DNA of 64,000 nucleotides from Canibacter oris (GTDB taxonomy: Bacteria > Actinomycetota > Actinomycetes > Actinomycetales > Microbacteriaceae). Where the stretch lies: positions 62,001 to 126,000 of the forward strand of contig NZ_JACIFD010000003.1 in NCBI RefSeq assembly GCF_014197205.1, in the 5' to 3' direction. The position numbers were made by a program, and so were the translations under genes. The notes beneath the pieces were generated by a model. That model was not told the origin of the DNA, searched no databases, and was given only the letters and a program-made list of their open reading frames with translations. Below, one piece after another: positions 55,534-64,000 of the stretch; position 1 is the stretch's first letter, and the number at the start of each line of letters is the position of its first letter.

Positions 55534-56913
55534 ATGCCTTCTTTGCCACCGCAACCTCTCAGTCCGCTCGATGGTCGTTACCGTGCCGCCGTGTCTGAGC
55601 TCGGAGACTACCTCAGCGAGGCCGGTTTAAACAAGGCGCGTATTCACGTTGAGGTTGAATGGCTTGCCTTCCTGACCTCACACGAGATGTTCGGGGCAAA
55701 ACCGCTGTCAGCTGCGGCGCTTGCTGAGCTGCGCGCCTGGGCCGCAAACTTTGGGGAGCCAGAGATTGCCCGGCTTGCCGAAATTGAAGCGACCACACAG
55801 CACGATGTGAAAGCTGTTGAGTATTTGATTCGGGAGCAGCTGGAGCGCCAGGGGCTCAGTGAAATTGCTGAGCTGACCCATATTTGCTGCACCAGCGAAG
55901 ACATCAATAACCTGTCATATGCTTTGACCGTGAAACAGGCTATCAGCAATGTGTGGCGCCCAAAGTTTGTGGCGGTTATTGACGAACTAGCGCGGCAGGC
56001 GAAACAGTATCAGAGTCTGGCAATGATGAGCCGGACGCACGGCCAGCCTGCTACTCCAACCACCCTGGGGAAGGAACTTGCGGTGTTTGTGCACCGGCTG
56101 CGCCGCCAGCTGGCACAGCTTGACGCTATTGAGTATCTGGGTAAGTTCAGCGGCGCAACCGGCACTTTCGCGGCGCACCTAAGCGCTGATCCTGACGCTA
56201 ACTGGCAGCAGCTGGGTGAGGAGTTCGTGACCGGGTTGGGGCTCACCTTCAACCCCCTGACCACCCAGATTGAGTCTCATGACTGGCAGGCGGAGCTGTT
56301 CAGCCGAGTGATTCACGCCAACCGTATTCTGCATAACCTGGCTACCGATATCTGGAGCTACATTTCTATCGGTTACTTCCGCCAGATTCCGGTTGCCGGC
56401 GCCACCGGTTCTTCCACCATGCCGCACAAGGTGAACCCGATTCGTTTCGAAAACGCGGAGGCGAATTTTGAGCTCTCAAACGCGGTGCTCGGCTCGCTCG
56501 CTGAAACCCTGGTGACCAGCCGATGGCAGCGCGACCTCACTGACTCTTCTGCGCAGCGTAACATCGGGGTGGGCCTCGGCCACTCGACGCTGGCGCTCGA
56601 CAATGTGTTAAAGGGCCTGGGCCAGATTGACGCGGCAGCCGAGGTGATTGCGGCTGATCTTGACGCTAACTGGGAGGTTTTGGCAGAGGCTATCCAGACT
56701 GTGATTCGGGCTGAGGTGACGGCGGGCCGATCCACCATTTCTGATCCTTATGCGGCACTGAAAGAACTAACTCGCGGCCGCCGCATCGGGCAGCAGGAGC
56801 TTGTCGAGTTCGTGTCTGGTCTCGATATTGGGCAGGAGGCGAAGGATCGCCTGCTGGCGCTCACCCCGGCGCTTTACACGGGTGTTGCCGCTCAGCTGGT
56901 TGACCTGATTTAA
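55534..56913 (+). CDS. purB: Adenylosuccinate lyase
   Basis: 459 residues. It splits adenylosuccinate and SAICAR in purine synthesis. The signature SSTMPHKVNPIRFENAEAN, MSRTHGQPATPTTLGKE and TQHDVKAVEYLIRE are intact, with the catalytic Ser in the signature loop. CAGGAG is upstream of the ATG. Monocistronic, ended by a hairpin. Confidence 0.96.
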   Translation: MPSLPPQPLSPLDGRYRAAVSELGDYLSEAGLNKARIHVEVEWLAFLTSHEMFGAKPLSAAALAELRAWAANFGEPEIARLAEIEATTQHDVKAVEYLIREQLERQGLSEIAELTHICCTSEDINNLSYALTVKQAISNVWRPKFVAVIDELARQAKQYQSLAMMSRTHGQPATPTTLGKELAVFVHRLRRQLAQLDAIEYLGKFSGATGTFAAHLSADPDANWQQLGEEFVTGLGLTFNPLTTQIESHDWQAELFSRVIHANRILHNLATDIWSYISIGYFRQIPVAGATGSSTMPHKVNPIRFENAEANFELSNAVLGSLAETLVTSRWQRDLTDSSAQRNIGVGLGHSTLALDNVLKGLGQIDAAAEVIAADLDANWEVLAEAIQTVIRAEVTAGRSTISDPYAALKELTRGRRIGQQELVEFVSGLDIGQEAKDRLLALTPALYTGVAAQLVDLI

Positions 56914-56924
56914 TTCGCGGTGAC

Positions 56925-56963
56925 TGTGGCTGTGTCTCCCCTCGCGGGGTGGGCACAGCCACA
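56925..56963. terminator. Bidirectional terminator after purB
   Basis: TGTGGCTGTG and CACAGCCACA pair around an inner CCCC-TCGC-GGGG hairpin. It lies between convergent purB and the AlkZ-like gene. Confidence 0.75.
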
Positions 56964-56992
56964 ACTGTATCCGCCAGCATTTGTGCGCCGGC

Positions 56993-58192
56993 TTAAAGCC
57001 GCGGAAACCGCTTAAATGTGCGCTCTGCAGCGGTCACCGCTGCGCTGCTGAGTGGCGGAGCGAAAGGATCCAAGCGCAGCTGCTCTTTTTCGATTTTCCA
57101 GGTCGCGACCATTTTGCCGCGATACACCATCCCTCGCCGAAACACGCCATTATTTCCCGGCACTAACTGCTGATGTTCGGCAGCGCTGAGCAGCGTTAAG
57201 CGATCCTCGTACCCCAAAACAATCTCATCAAACCCCGGCAACAAGTGTGTCACCAGCGCAGCACTCTCCACCATGGCAACCTCATCACGCAACCCGGGCC
57301 GGCAGTAAAGTGGCTGACCCGCAGCATCTGTGCCCCAGGTTTCAACGGCTGCTCCAAGCTGCCCGAAGGCAGGTTTGATATCCCGCTGCGGCAGTTTGCT
57401 CCACCAAGCAAAATCTCGCAGGGTTGCAGGGCCATGACTGTGCAGGTAGCGCCGCAACAGTTCAGCTGTGGCACTGATTCTATCGCCGTTAAATTTTTGT
57501 TCCAAACCAGAGTTAGCAGGCAGCCAAGATGCTGCCAAAGCCAGATTATTATCACTCCCGTTGTGCGCCCCGTAAACTAAAACCCCGGTCTCGATAAGGT
57601 GACAAATGATGCCGTAACTAACGCCCTGAGAGGTATCTATCCCGTGGGCTTCCCAGTGCTCCCTGAGCTGCTGTCGTGAGACTCCGGGCAGTGGCGCTGA
57701 TAGCTCAGTTTGCTGCTTTGTTAAGTCGGGTTCGAAATCCCGTTCCCGTTCCTTTAACAGCTCAATCGTGAGCACGGTGGCCTGATCCACCGTAGCCGGC
57801 TCGATGCGGCGTAAAACCAACGGCCGCACACACAAATCCCGAATCCATGCGGCGTCTGCTGCAGCTTGGCCAAAAACCGTGCCGCGCATCGGATAACCAC
57901 GCACAATTTCACCGGCTCTAAAAGACTCCAAGACCCGCGCAATGCGCGGATCAATTTCCGCGTTCAAATTTTGCTGCCCGGCTGCCCATTCAGCACAGGC
58001 TACCGGGTCTAACCGCAGCGCGATTGAAGAAATAAGCCCCGGTAAATCCTGTCCCTGCATTGCCCCGTGTTGGGCTAGCACCGTTGCTGGCGTATCATGC
58101 TGCGGATCTGCCAGGCCTTGTGCCACCAGCCGTGCCCGCACTAACTCCCGTCGCTCTGCGTCGGTCTGCGGGGCTGAAAATCCAAGTGCCAT
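56993..58192 (-). CDS. AlkZ-like winged-helix DNA glycosylase family protein
   Basis: 399 residues. GAMQGQDLPG carries a QxQ pair (Gln46, Gln48), the catalytic-type motif of the AlkZ/HTH_42 family (PF06224) that excises alkylated or crosslinked bases. LLPGFDEIVLGYEDRLTLL and VPGNNGVFRRGMVYRGKMVATWK are the conserved C-terminal blocks. GGAG is upstream of the ATG. Several paralogues of unknown function exist in actinobacteria, so the activity is inferred. Confidence 0.82.
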   Translation of the reverse strand: MALGFSAPQTDAERRELVRARLVAQGLADPQHDTPATVLAQHGAMQGQDLPGLISSIALRLDPVACAEWAAGQQNLNAEIDPRIARVLESFRAGEIVRGYPMRGTVFGQAAADAAWIRDLCVRPLVLRRIEPATVDQATVLTIELLKERERDFEPDLTKQQTELSAPLPGVSRQQLREHWEAHGIDTSQGVSYGIICHLIETGVLVYGAHNGSDNNLALAASWLPANSGLEQKFNGDRISATAELLRRYLHSHGPATLRDFAWWSKLPQRDIKPAFGQLGAAVETWGTDAAGQPLYCRPGLRDEVAMVESAALVTHLLPGFDEIVLGYEDRLTLLSAAEHQQLVPGNNGVFRRGMVYRGKMVATWKIEKEQLRLDPFAPPLSSAAVTAAERTFKRFPRL

Positions 58193-58310
58193 CTGCTTTC
58201 TCCGTAGTGAATTGTCAGCTGTGCTGCTAGGAAGGATTAACTACGCAATAAGTCACACGGCTACAGCGTCATGTACCCTGAGCCCGCGCGGGGGCAGAAT
58301 CTGCCGCCGC

Positions 58311-58664
58311 TTACTGCTCTGGGTCTGCGGGAAGCTGCGGGGAATCTGGGTTTGCCGGGTGCTCCGGAGCTTCGTGCTGTTTTTGCTCCGCGGCATTAGC
58401 TGCCGCTGCGATTTCTGCTGCAGTTTCCCGCATTACAAGGTCTTCTGGGTTGGGTTTCATGCTCAACCCCAGGAGGGCCAAAACCATCAGGGTCACGATA
58501 AACACCGAAATTGCTACGACCGGCACCAGCATCTGGAAGTCACGGGTTGCCCCACCGACCACGGCGGCCGCGAAAACAGCTAGCAGCGCAGAGAAGCCAA
58601 CAAGCTCTACGGGCTTTAATTTATCGCGCTTTGAGGGCTCATGCCGGTTATTTTTTGTGTTCAT
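58311..58664 (-). CDS. Small membrane protein
   Basis: 117 residues. Two helices at about 22-43 and 48-70 follow a basic N terminus (NTKNNRHEPSKRDKLK), and the cytoplasmic tail is acidic and Ala/Pro-rich. The ATG at 58664 is preferred; the frame runs further upstream into the next gene. It starts 16 nt after the upstream gene's stop, so probably the same operon. Family not recognised. Confidence 0.65.
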   Translation of the reverse strand: MNTKNNRHEPSKRDKLKPVELVGFSALLAVFAAAVVGGATRDFQMLVPVVAISVFIVTLMVLALLGLSMKPNPEDLVMRETAAEIAAAANAAEQKQHEAPEHPANPDSPQLPADPEQ

Positions 58665-58680
58665 AATCCTTGATGCGACC

Positions 58681-59274
58681 TTAGTTTTTAAGCTGTGCGG
58701 GTGCGGCGGTAGCGGCTGCGGTTTGTGCAGCACGGTTTTGCGGAGCCGCGGTGTCAATCGCAGCAATCACTCCGAAAACTCCCCACACGGTAGCGTAGGC
58801 GCCGTACCAACCAATTAATGCTATCTGGTCTGTGCCGGATAGTAGTAAACAGCAGGTGAGGATCACCGGCAGCACAGTTGCCAGTTTGCCGTCGCTAAAC
58901 GCCCCGCTGTGATTTTTCTGCTGTAAGAAGGACCCGAGTTTAAGCACGCTGGTAACCGCCGCCCAGCCAATCATAATCCAACTAAAGCCGACCGCGGTAT
59001 GCCCGATTTGCAGCAGCGCCGCGACCGCGCCGAGGTTGTTGATGCGCTGGAAGATCCCCCACATATGTGGTTTTTTGCCGGCGCTAAACCAGCCTGCCAA
59101 AGTCAGCACCAAGAGCCCCACCGCAACCACAGTGCGGTCAAAGACCAGCGAGCTGTGCAGAGTCGCGCTAAACAGGATAACCAGCGCTAAAACCAGGTGT
59201 AACACCGGCTCTAGCAGCAACAAGAATAGCCGCGGCCGCTGCGTCTGCGCTGCTCCAGCTGATAATGCTGACAC
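58681..59274 (-). CDS. Hypothetical membrane protein
   Basis: 197 residues with about five to six hydrophobic segments and a lysine-rich loop (SAGKKPHMWG). GAAAGG precedes the GTG start. It is followed by the small membrane protein and lies next to dnaB. Family not recognised. Confidence 0.65.
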   Translation of the reverse strand: MSALSAGAAQTQRPRLFLLLLEPVLHLVLALVILFSATLHSSLVFDRTVVAVGLLVLTLAGWFSAGKKPHMWGIFQRINNLGAVAALLQIGHTAVGFSWIMIGWAAVTSVLKLGSFLQQKNHSGAFSDGKLATVLPVILTCCLLLSGTDQIALIGWYGAYATVWGVFGVIAAIDTAAPQNRAAQTAAATAAPAQLKN

Positions 59275-59333
59275 TTTGTACCTTTCGTTCTGTGACTATT
59301 GTACCCCGCGCCGCTGGTAACCCTCGGCTGTGG

Positions 59334-60791
59334 CTATGCCATGTCTCTAAAGCGCGAGAACTGCCCCTGGAAAGCCACCGAGATTTCTCCTGTCGGGCCG
59401 TTACGCTGCTTCACCAGCAAGAACTGTGCCTCGCCGTAGCCTTCGTCGCCCTGCCCAGCTTCAAGGTTGCGGTGCAGCAAAATAATTTTGTCGGCGTCTT
59501 GCTCAATCGCGCCTGATTCTCGCAGGTCACTCATCTGTGGCCGCTTATCGGCACGCTGCTCTGCAGCACGGTTGAGCTGGCTGAGTGCAATCACCGGCAC
59601 ATCCAGTTCTTTCGCGAGCAGCTTCAACGAGCGGGAAAACTCGCTAACTTCTTGCTGGCGGCTTTCCACTCGTTTCCCGCTGGTGAGCAGCTGCAGATAG
59701 TCAATCACCACCGCGCCAAGCCCGGTTGCGCTCTGTTTCAAGCGGCGGCATTTCGCGCGAATCTCCACCAGGGTGAGGTTCGGGCTGTCATCGATGTACA
59801 GCGGTGCATCTGCCACGCGCGCCTGGGTATTAGCGAGAATCGGCCACTGTTGCGCGTCTAACTGTCCTTTCTGCAGCCGATCCATAAAAATTTCTGACTC
59901 TGCGGAGAGCAACCTGGTCGCGATTTCTTCGCGCCCCATCTCCAGCGAGAAGAAAATCGTCGGAATTTTCGCTCCTATTGCAGCCGCTCGCGCCACATCC
60001 AGGGCGAGGGTTGATTTGCCCATGCCGGGGCGTGCCGCGATCACAATCATCTGCCCGCCTTTAAACCCGTTGGTTTTTTCGTCGAGCTCGCGGAATCCTG
60101 TCGGCACTCCCATCGACCCTTCGGGGTTTGAGTGGGCATACTCAATCTGCTCGATTGCGCTCTGCACCGCATCAATCAGCGGCACATAATCCTCTGCTTT
60201 TTCATCACCCGCGACGGAGTAAATGTCTGCCTGCGCGCGGTTCACCATGTCTAGCGGCTCACCCTGCTGTGCAAAGCCCATCTGCACGATGCGGGTGCCG
60301 GCCTCAATCAGACGCCGCAGCACCGCTTTATCGTCAACGATTTCAGCGTAGTAGTCGGCGTTCGCGGCGGTCGGCACAATGCCAGGCAAGCTGTGCAGGT
60401 ATTCTAGCCCGCCTGCGCGTTTTAGGCTGCCCTGTTTCACCAGATAGTCGCTGACGCTGATGACGTCTGTGGGGTCGCCCATCTGGTAGAGGCTGAGAAT
60501 CGCGTCAAAAATAATCTCGTGCTTCGGGGCATAAAAATCGCGCCCCTTCAGCATTCCTGACACCACCGCGATGGCATCTTTTGACTGCAGCATGCCGCCG
60601 AGCACGCTCTGCTCCGCGAGGATATCGTGCGGCGGAGTGCGGTCGGTGGGGTTGTGCGGCATCGCGTCTTGCCAGGTGGCACTGGCGCTCGGCAGCGGGG
60701 CAGCATCGTAACTCGCTTCGTAACCTGCCGTCTCCTGCGGGTCATACGCCGGTTCGTGCGGTTCGAAAGGAGGTTCCTGTGGTGCTTGCAC
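59334..60791 (-). CDS. dnaB: Replicative DNA helicase
   Basis: 485 residues. The N-terminal domain (about 40-140, DILAEQSVLGGMLQSKDA) and the RecA-like core with ARPGMGKSTLALDVARAA, SLEMGREEIATRLLS and VVIDYLQLL define it. No intein is present. A Pro/Glu-rich 35-residue N-terminal extension precedes the domain. GTG start, 7 nt after AAAGGA. The region upstream holds the DnaA-box cluster. Confidence 0.96.
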   Translation of the reverse strand: MQAPQEPPFEPHEPAYDPQETAGYEASYDAAPLPSASATWQDAMPHNPTDRTPPHDILAEQSVLGGMLQSKDAIAVVSGMLKGRDFYAPKHEIIFDAILSLYQMGDPTDVISVSDYLVKQGSLKRAGGLEYLHSLPGIVPTAANADYYAEIVDDKAVLRRLIEAGTRIVQMGFAQQGEPLDMVNRAQADIYSVAGDEKAEDYVPLIDAVQSAIEQIEYAHSNPEGSMGVPTGFRELDEKTNGFKGGQMIVIAARPGMGKSTLALDVARAAAIGAKIPTIFFSLEMGREEIATRLLSAESEIFMDRLQKGQLDAQQWPILANTQARVADAPLYIDDSPNLTLVEIRAKCRRLKQSATGLGAVVIDYLQLLTSGKRVESRQQEVSEFSRSLKLLAKELDVPVIALSQLNRAAEQRADKRPQMSDLRESGAIEQDADKIILLHRNLEAGQGDEGYGEAQFLLVKQRNGPTGEISVAFQGQFSRFRDMA

Positions 60792-60870
60792 GCCGCTATC
60801 CTTTGTTAATTAAGTTGTCAGTATTTACGATTTGGGATTCAGTTTCACTGAGATTGAGATGCAATTTTGC

Positions 60871-61147
60871 TGTGGATCAGCTATCCCAGCTCTCTACTCT
60901 TAGCACACTCCATAAGCTGCCCGCACCCTGGGTTCACACAGCTAACAATAACCTGTGGAAAACTTTGTGGAGAACTTGTGCAAAGCGCCGTGTACTTTTC
61001 CACATTTATGCTTTTTTGCAGTGGATAACCGTGTGCGAAAAATATTTTTTTCGGCTCTGACCAGGTATTTTATTGGTTTCTACAAATTAAAACTTTCAAC
61101 CTTCAACTTAAGGTTTAGAGTTGCTTTTCCCCATTGCTTGTGGATTA
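60871..61147. promoter_or_regulatory. Cluster of six DnaA-box-like 9-mers
   Basis: The 505-nt gap 60792-61296 has no gene. It contains TGTGGATCA (60871), TGTGGAAAA (60954), TGTGGAGAA (60966), TTTTCCACA (60996), AGTGGATAA (61020) and TGTGGATTA (61139), each one base from TTATCCACA or its complement. Four lie in 75 nt, beside an AT-rich tract (61037-61052). This could be a replication-origin element or a DnaA-controlled dnaB promoter. Confidence 0.6.
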
Positions 61148-61194
61148 CTTCCCGCCAACACCCGAAAAATAGCGCTAAATCGCGGTGTTATTAA

Positions 61195-61203
61195 GGGGGG
61201 GGG
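61195..61203 (+). repeat. G9 homopolymer upstream of the MFS gene
   Basis: Nine consecutive G residues, 93 nt before the MFS start codon. Such a run is slippage-prone. Confidence 0.85.
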
Positions 61204-61296
61204 CAAAACCTCTAATAAGCTATAACCAGACACACCGCTTAACCAGAATATTTCGACCGGAAATATCACAGCTGCCGTCACCGCAAAGGAGCCACC

Positions 61297-62583
61297 GTGG
61301 CAAGCACCGGACCCCGCCTCAAGAGCCTTTACTTCAGCAACCTCGGCGACGCCGCCGGAACAAAACTGTTTGACACCGTAATCTCCCTCACCGTAGTGCT
61401 GCACCTCGGTTTCAGCGCCACCCAGCTGGGGTTGCTGAATTTTCTCGGGGCGCTGTCTTTTTTCTTACTCGCGGTGCCGGCGGGCATCATTGTCGATCGT
61501 ATCGGCGCGGTGCCGGCGCTGCTCAGCAGTCTGCTGGCTAAAACCGTCTTTATCTTTGCTGTTTTAGCACTGTTTTATTACGACGCACTCAATGCCACAA
61601 CCACACTTATCCTGGTTACTGTTTTGGGCGCACTGTCGCTTTTCACCGAGACTGCGCAAACGACCGTCGCCCCACTGCTGGTGCACGAGGAGCGGAAAAT
61701 CGCTGATGTAGTGGCAAAACTAGCGGCTGCCGATCAGGTTATGTCAGTGGTGGTGCCGGTTGCGGGCGGCTTGCTGTTTGCGCTGAGCGGCAGTCTGGGC
61801 GGGCTCCTCACCGCTGCGGTGCTAGCGCTAATCGCTGCACTTGCTGCTTTGCGGTTGTGGCGGATCAGGGCACGCAGCACCGCTTCCCCGGCTCAGCCCG
61901 CCGCCGCGGGCGACTCTGCCGCCGCCACTGCCGTCGCTGCAGACGCGGCGCAGCTACAACCTGCCGGGGTGCTTGCCGGGTTTAAAGTTATTTTCCGTCA
62001 TCGCCTGCTTTTGGCAACAACCCTGTTGGTGGCGGCTGGGAACATCGGCCTCGCTATCGGCGATACCCTCACTGATTTGCTGCTGCTGCGCTATATCGGG
62101 GTTTCACCTTTTGTTTACGGTTTACTGGAGGGAATTGGTGCAATTGCCGGAATTGTTGCCGCGCTGCTGAGCCCCCGCCTGCTAGATCGGCTCCCCACCA
62201 GCAGGATTTTCGGCTTCGGCGCCGTGGCGCAGGGCCTTATTGCCTGCCTCCCGCTTGTTGCCCTCACGGTGCCGGCGCTCAGCTATCCCGCGATGTTTTT
62301 ACTGTCGGCCGGCTGGGCTTTTATCATCACTGTAACTAATATCGCCGGCAGCGCCTACGCCGCCCAGGTGGTGCCGCAGCAGGTGCTCGGGCGCTCAATC
62401 GGGGCCCGGCGGATGCTGACTATGGGTGCTGTGCCTTTTGCCGCGTTGGGCTCTGGTGTTTTAGCGGATTTGTTTGACCTCTGGGTGCCGCTGCTGCTGT
62501 GGCCAGCTATCACCCTGGCTGCGGCGCTGCTGTTCTTCCTGCTCACCCCGCCGCTGCAGCAAACCTCCCCGAGCGCCCCCTAG
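61297..62583 (+). CDS. MFS transporter
   Basis: 428 residues, about twelve helices, with the MFS loop 2-3 pattern GIIVDRIGAVPALLSS and an Ala-rich central loop (about 198-222). Related to EntS-like exporters of drugs or siderophores; the substrate is unknown. GTG start, 5 nt after AAAGGAG. The terminator at 62725-62765 may end it. Confidence 0.85.
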   Translation: MASTGPRLKSLYFSNLGDAAGTKLFDTVISLTVVLHLGFSATQLGLLNFLGALSFFLLAVPAGIIVDRIGAVPALLSSLLAKTVFIFAVLALFYYDALNATTTLILVTVLGALSLFTETAQTTVAPLLVHEERKIADVVAKLAAADQVMSVVVPVAGGLLFALSGSLGGLLTAAVLALIAALAALRLWRIRARSTASPAQPAAAGDSAAATAVAADAAQLQPAGVLAGFKVIFRHRLLLATTLLVAAGNIGLAIGDTLTDLLLLRYIGVSPFVYGLLEGIGAIAGIVAALLSPRLLDRLPTSRIFGFGAVAQGLIACLPLVALTVPALSYPAMFLLSAGWAFIITVTNIAGSAYAAQVVPQQVLGRSIGARRMLTMGAVPFAALGSGVLADLFDLWVPLLLWPAITLAAALLFFLLTPPLQQTSPSAP

Positions 62584-62724
62584 CAAACAGCCACTCAAGT
62601 CAGCTGAGGTGCTGCGTGCTGCAGGGCTGCCCAGCGAGTCTAGTTAGCATTAACCACTCGCTTTTAAGCCCGGCTGCGGTGCCACAAACCCGGCATCACA
62701 AACTGCCCCACCTCCTGCTCTGCA

Positions 62725-62765
62725 AAACAAAAGGGCCGGCCTCATAGAGACCGACCCTTTTGTTT
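62725..62765. terminator. Terminator of the ssb-rpsR-rplI unit
   Basis: On the minus strand AAACAAAAGGGTCGG pairs with CCGGCCCTTTTGTTT, followed by TTGC. It lies 8 nt after rplI and may also end the convergent MFS transcript. Confidence 0.85.
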
Positions 62766-62773
62766 AACGCCGC

Positions 62774-63223
62774 TTAGCGTGCAGAGATAACCTGCAGCAC
62801 TACAGTTGCGTCTACACCCTCGTGCAGGTGCACGGTAACCTTGTGGTCACCGGTTGATTTGATGCTAGGCACGGTGATTTTGCGCTTGTCAACTTCACCA
62901 AGACCCTGCTCAGCAACCGCCTGTGCCACGTGTGCTGGGCGGATAGAGCCGAACAAACGACCGCCGGTGCCGGTTTTAACCTGCAGCTTGATCTTGTCAG
63001 CCTCAAGCTTCGCCTTCAGAGCCTGTGCTTCTTCTACAGACGCCAGTGCGCGAGCTGCGCGAGCCTTGCGGATCTGCTCAACCTGTGCTTCGCCGCCGCG
63101 GGTCCACATTACTGCGAAGCCCTGTGGCACCAGGTAGTTACGTGCATAACCGTTGCGTACCTCGACTACGTCGCCAGCTGAACCCAGCCCCTGTACCTCA
63201 TTAGTGAGAATTACTTTAGCCAT
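62774..63223 (-). CDS. rplI: Ribosomal protein L9
   Basis: 149 residues, normal length. [35 protein letters not shown] is the N-terminal 23S rRNA-binding domain signature (given in part), with a long central helix and a C-terminal domain after it. AAGGAG lies 7 nt before the ATG. Cotranscribed with rpsR (11-nt gap). Confidence 0.97.
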   Translation of the reverse strand: MAKVILTNEVQGLGSAGDVVEVRNGYARNYLVPQGFAVMWTRGGEAQVEQIRKARAARALASVEEAQALKAKLEADKIKLQVKTGTGGRLFGSIRPAHVAQAVAEQGLGEVDKRKITVPSIKSTGDHKVTVHLHEGVDATVVLQVISAR

Positions 63224-63234
63224 GATTCTGCTCC

Positions 63235-63492
63235 TTAACGGCCTGAGCCTGAGTATGGGAGCAGGGCCATTTCGCGAGCATTCTTAATTGCTTTCGCGAT
63301 GAGGCGCTGTTCCTGTACTGACACACCGGTGATGCGACGTGAACGAATCTTGCCGCGCTCTGAAATGAACTTACGCAGGGTTGCGACGTCTTTATAGTCG
63401 ATAACGCCTACGGTCTGCTTCTTTGCGGGAGCGAGTGGCTTTGCAGCCTTCCCGCGGCCCTTGCGGCTTGTGCCGCCTGCTTTGCCTGCCAT
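63235..63492 (-). CDS. rpsR: Ribosomal protein S18
   Basis: 85 residues from ATG 63492. [19 protein letters not shown] and [19 protein letters not shown] are diagnostic. The zinc-ligand cysteines of the C+ form are absent, so this is the C-minus type, which often accompanies zinc limitation or is the only copy. Confidence 0.95.
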   Translation of the reverse strand: MAGKAGGTSRKGRGKAAKPLAPAKKQTVGVIDYKDVATLRKFISERGKIRSRRITGVSVQEQRLIAKAIKNAREMALLPYSGSGR

Positions 63493-63565
63493 TATTTGGT
63501 CTCTTTTCTTTCGGCCCTCACGGGGCAAATTTACGCTTTAGTTGCGGATCTTGCCGCAGCTATTT

Positions 63566-64000
63566 TTAGAACGGAATATCTTCGCCGAAGTCGCTATCGC
63601 TGGCTGCGGCTTCACCCCACGGAGCTGCTGGAGCAGCTGCTTGCGCCTGCGGCGGTGCGCCCCACGCAGACTGTGCCTGCGTCTGTGGCTGAGCACCTGT
63701 TGGTGCCGCACCGAATTGCCCTGCGCCACCGCGGTTTGCGCTGCGATTAACCTGCGCGGTAGCAAAACGCAGTGATGGCCCAATCTCATCAATCATGAGA
63801 TCTAGGCTGGTGCGCTGCTGCCCCTGGTTATCGGTGTAGCTGCGAGAGCTCAAACGGCCCTGCACCACAACACGCATTCCCTTGGTCAGAGTGTTTGCGA
63901 TATTCTCCGCAAAATCACCGAAAGCGGTGCACCCGAGCCACAGCGGCTCGCCGTCTACCCATTCCTGGGTGTTGCGGTCACGCACTCGCGGAGTAGAAGC
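63566..64000 (-). CDS. ssb: Single-strand DNA-binding protein, partial
   Basis: The start lies beyond the window. The OB-fold end (LWLGCTAFGDFAENIANTL, VVVQGRLSSRSY) and the acidic tip SDFGEDIPF are present, after a Gln/Ala/Pro-rich tail of about 60 residues. It is upstream of rpsR in a typical rpsF-ssb-rpsR-rplI order. Confidence 0.95.
   Translation of the reverse strand, partial: ASTPRVRDRNTQEWVDGEPLWLGCTAFGDFAENIANTLTKGMRVVVQGRLSSRSYTDNQGQQRTSLDLMIDEIGPSLRFATAQVNRSANRGGAGQFGAAPTGAQPQTQAQSAWGAPPQAQAAAPAAPWGEAAASDSDFGEDIPF

Noticed and set aside
60792-61296. Calling this gap the chromosomal oriC outright
   Set aside because: No dnaA or dnaN is adjacent and none of the boxes is a perfect consensus, so it is only a DnaA-box cluster.

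Overview
The window comes from a moderately GC-rich actinobacterium. Evidence is the mycothiol-type glycosyltransferase and deacetylase, frequent GTG and TTG starts, a class E (LAxTG-type) sorting signal and a cluster of genes whose start codon sits 6-7 nt behind a TAnnnT hexamer (probable leaderless mRNAs). Microbacteriaceae or a close relative is the best guess; no species is claimed. The segment is chromosomal and probably near the replication origin: it holds four perfect 16-bp ParB sites (parS) and one near match between 30.6 and 50.3 kb, a cluster of six one-mismatch DnaA boxes at 60.9-61.1 kb, and dnaB, rplI, rpsR and ssb at the right edge.

Layout. 0-1.9 kb: start of an amino-acid permease and two AT-rich orphan membrane-protein genes. 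1.9-10.9 kb: a divergent polyamine/amine uptake and catabolism locus (PotABCD-like ABC importer, PuuB-like FAD oxidoreductase, cupin; opposite, an APC permease and a YtcJ-like amidohydrolase). 11-19.7 kb: HerA-like ATPase, a fused MshA-MshB-like protein, tRNA-Met, tRNA-Thr and tRNA-Ser, GNAT enzymes and another APC permease. 19.9-22.9 kb: a thioester-domain surface protein with an LAATG sorting signal. 22.9-29.6 kb: ABC exporter, riboflavin operon (ribD-ribE-ribBA-ribH) and trpS. 29.7-37.2 kb: two exonuclease III paralogues, SGNH hydrolase, HU, CopD-CtaG fusion, pyrE and a TauE/SafE permease.

37.3-41.1 kb is an accessory patch with G+T-rich coding strand: a MacB-type ABC pair, a truncated lanthionine synthetase and a short leader-like reading frame behind a strong ribosome binding site and a 23-bp palindrome. 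It looks like a decayed lanthipeptide or peptide-export locus. 41.2-50.3 kb: a pseudouridine synthase, then the tryptophan pathway split into two convergent halves (trpEG rightward; trpD-trpCF-trpB-trpA leftward) with parS sites inside it, then a YrdC-family gene. 50.4-55.4 kb: an aminotransferase with the E1 alpha, E1 beta and E2 subunits of a branched-chain-type 2-oxoacid dehydrogenase (no E3 here). 55.5-64 kb: purB, an AlkZ-like protein, two small membrane proteins, dnaB, the DnaA-box region, an MFS transporter, and rplI-rpsR-ssb.

All family names come from motifs read by eye and remembered family features; no database search was run.
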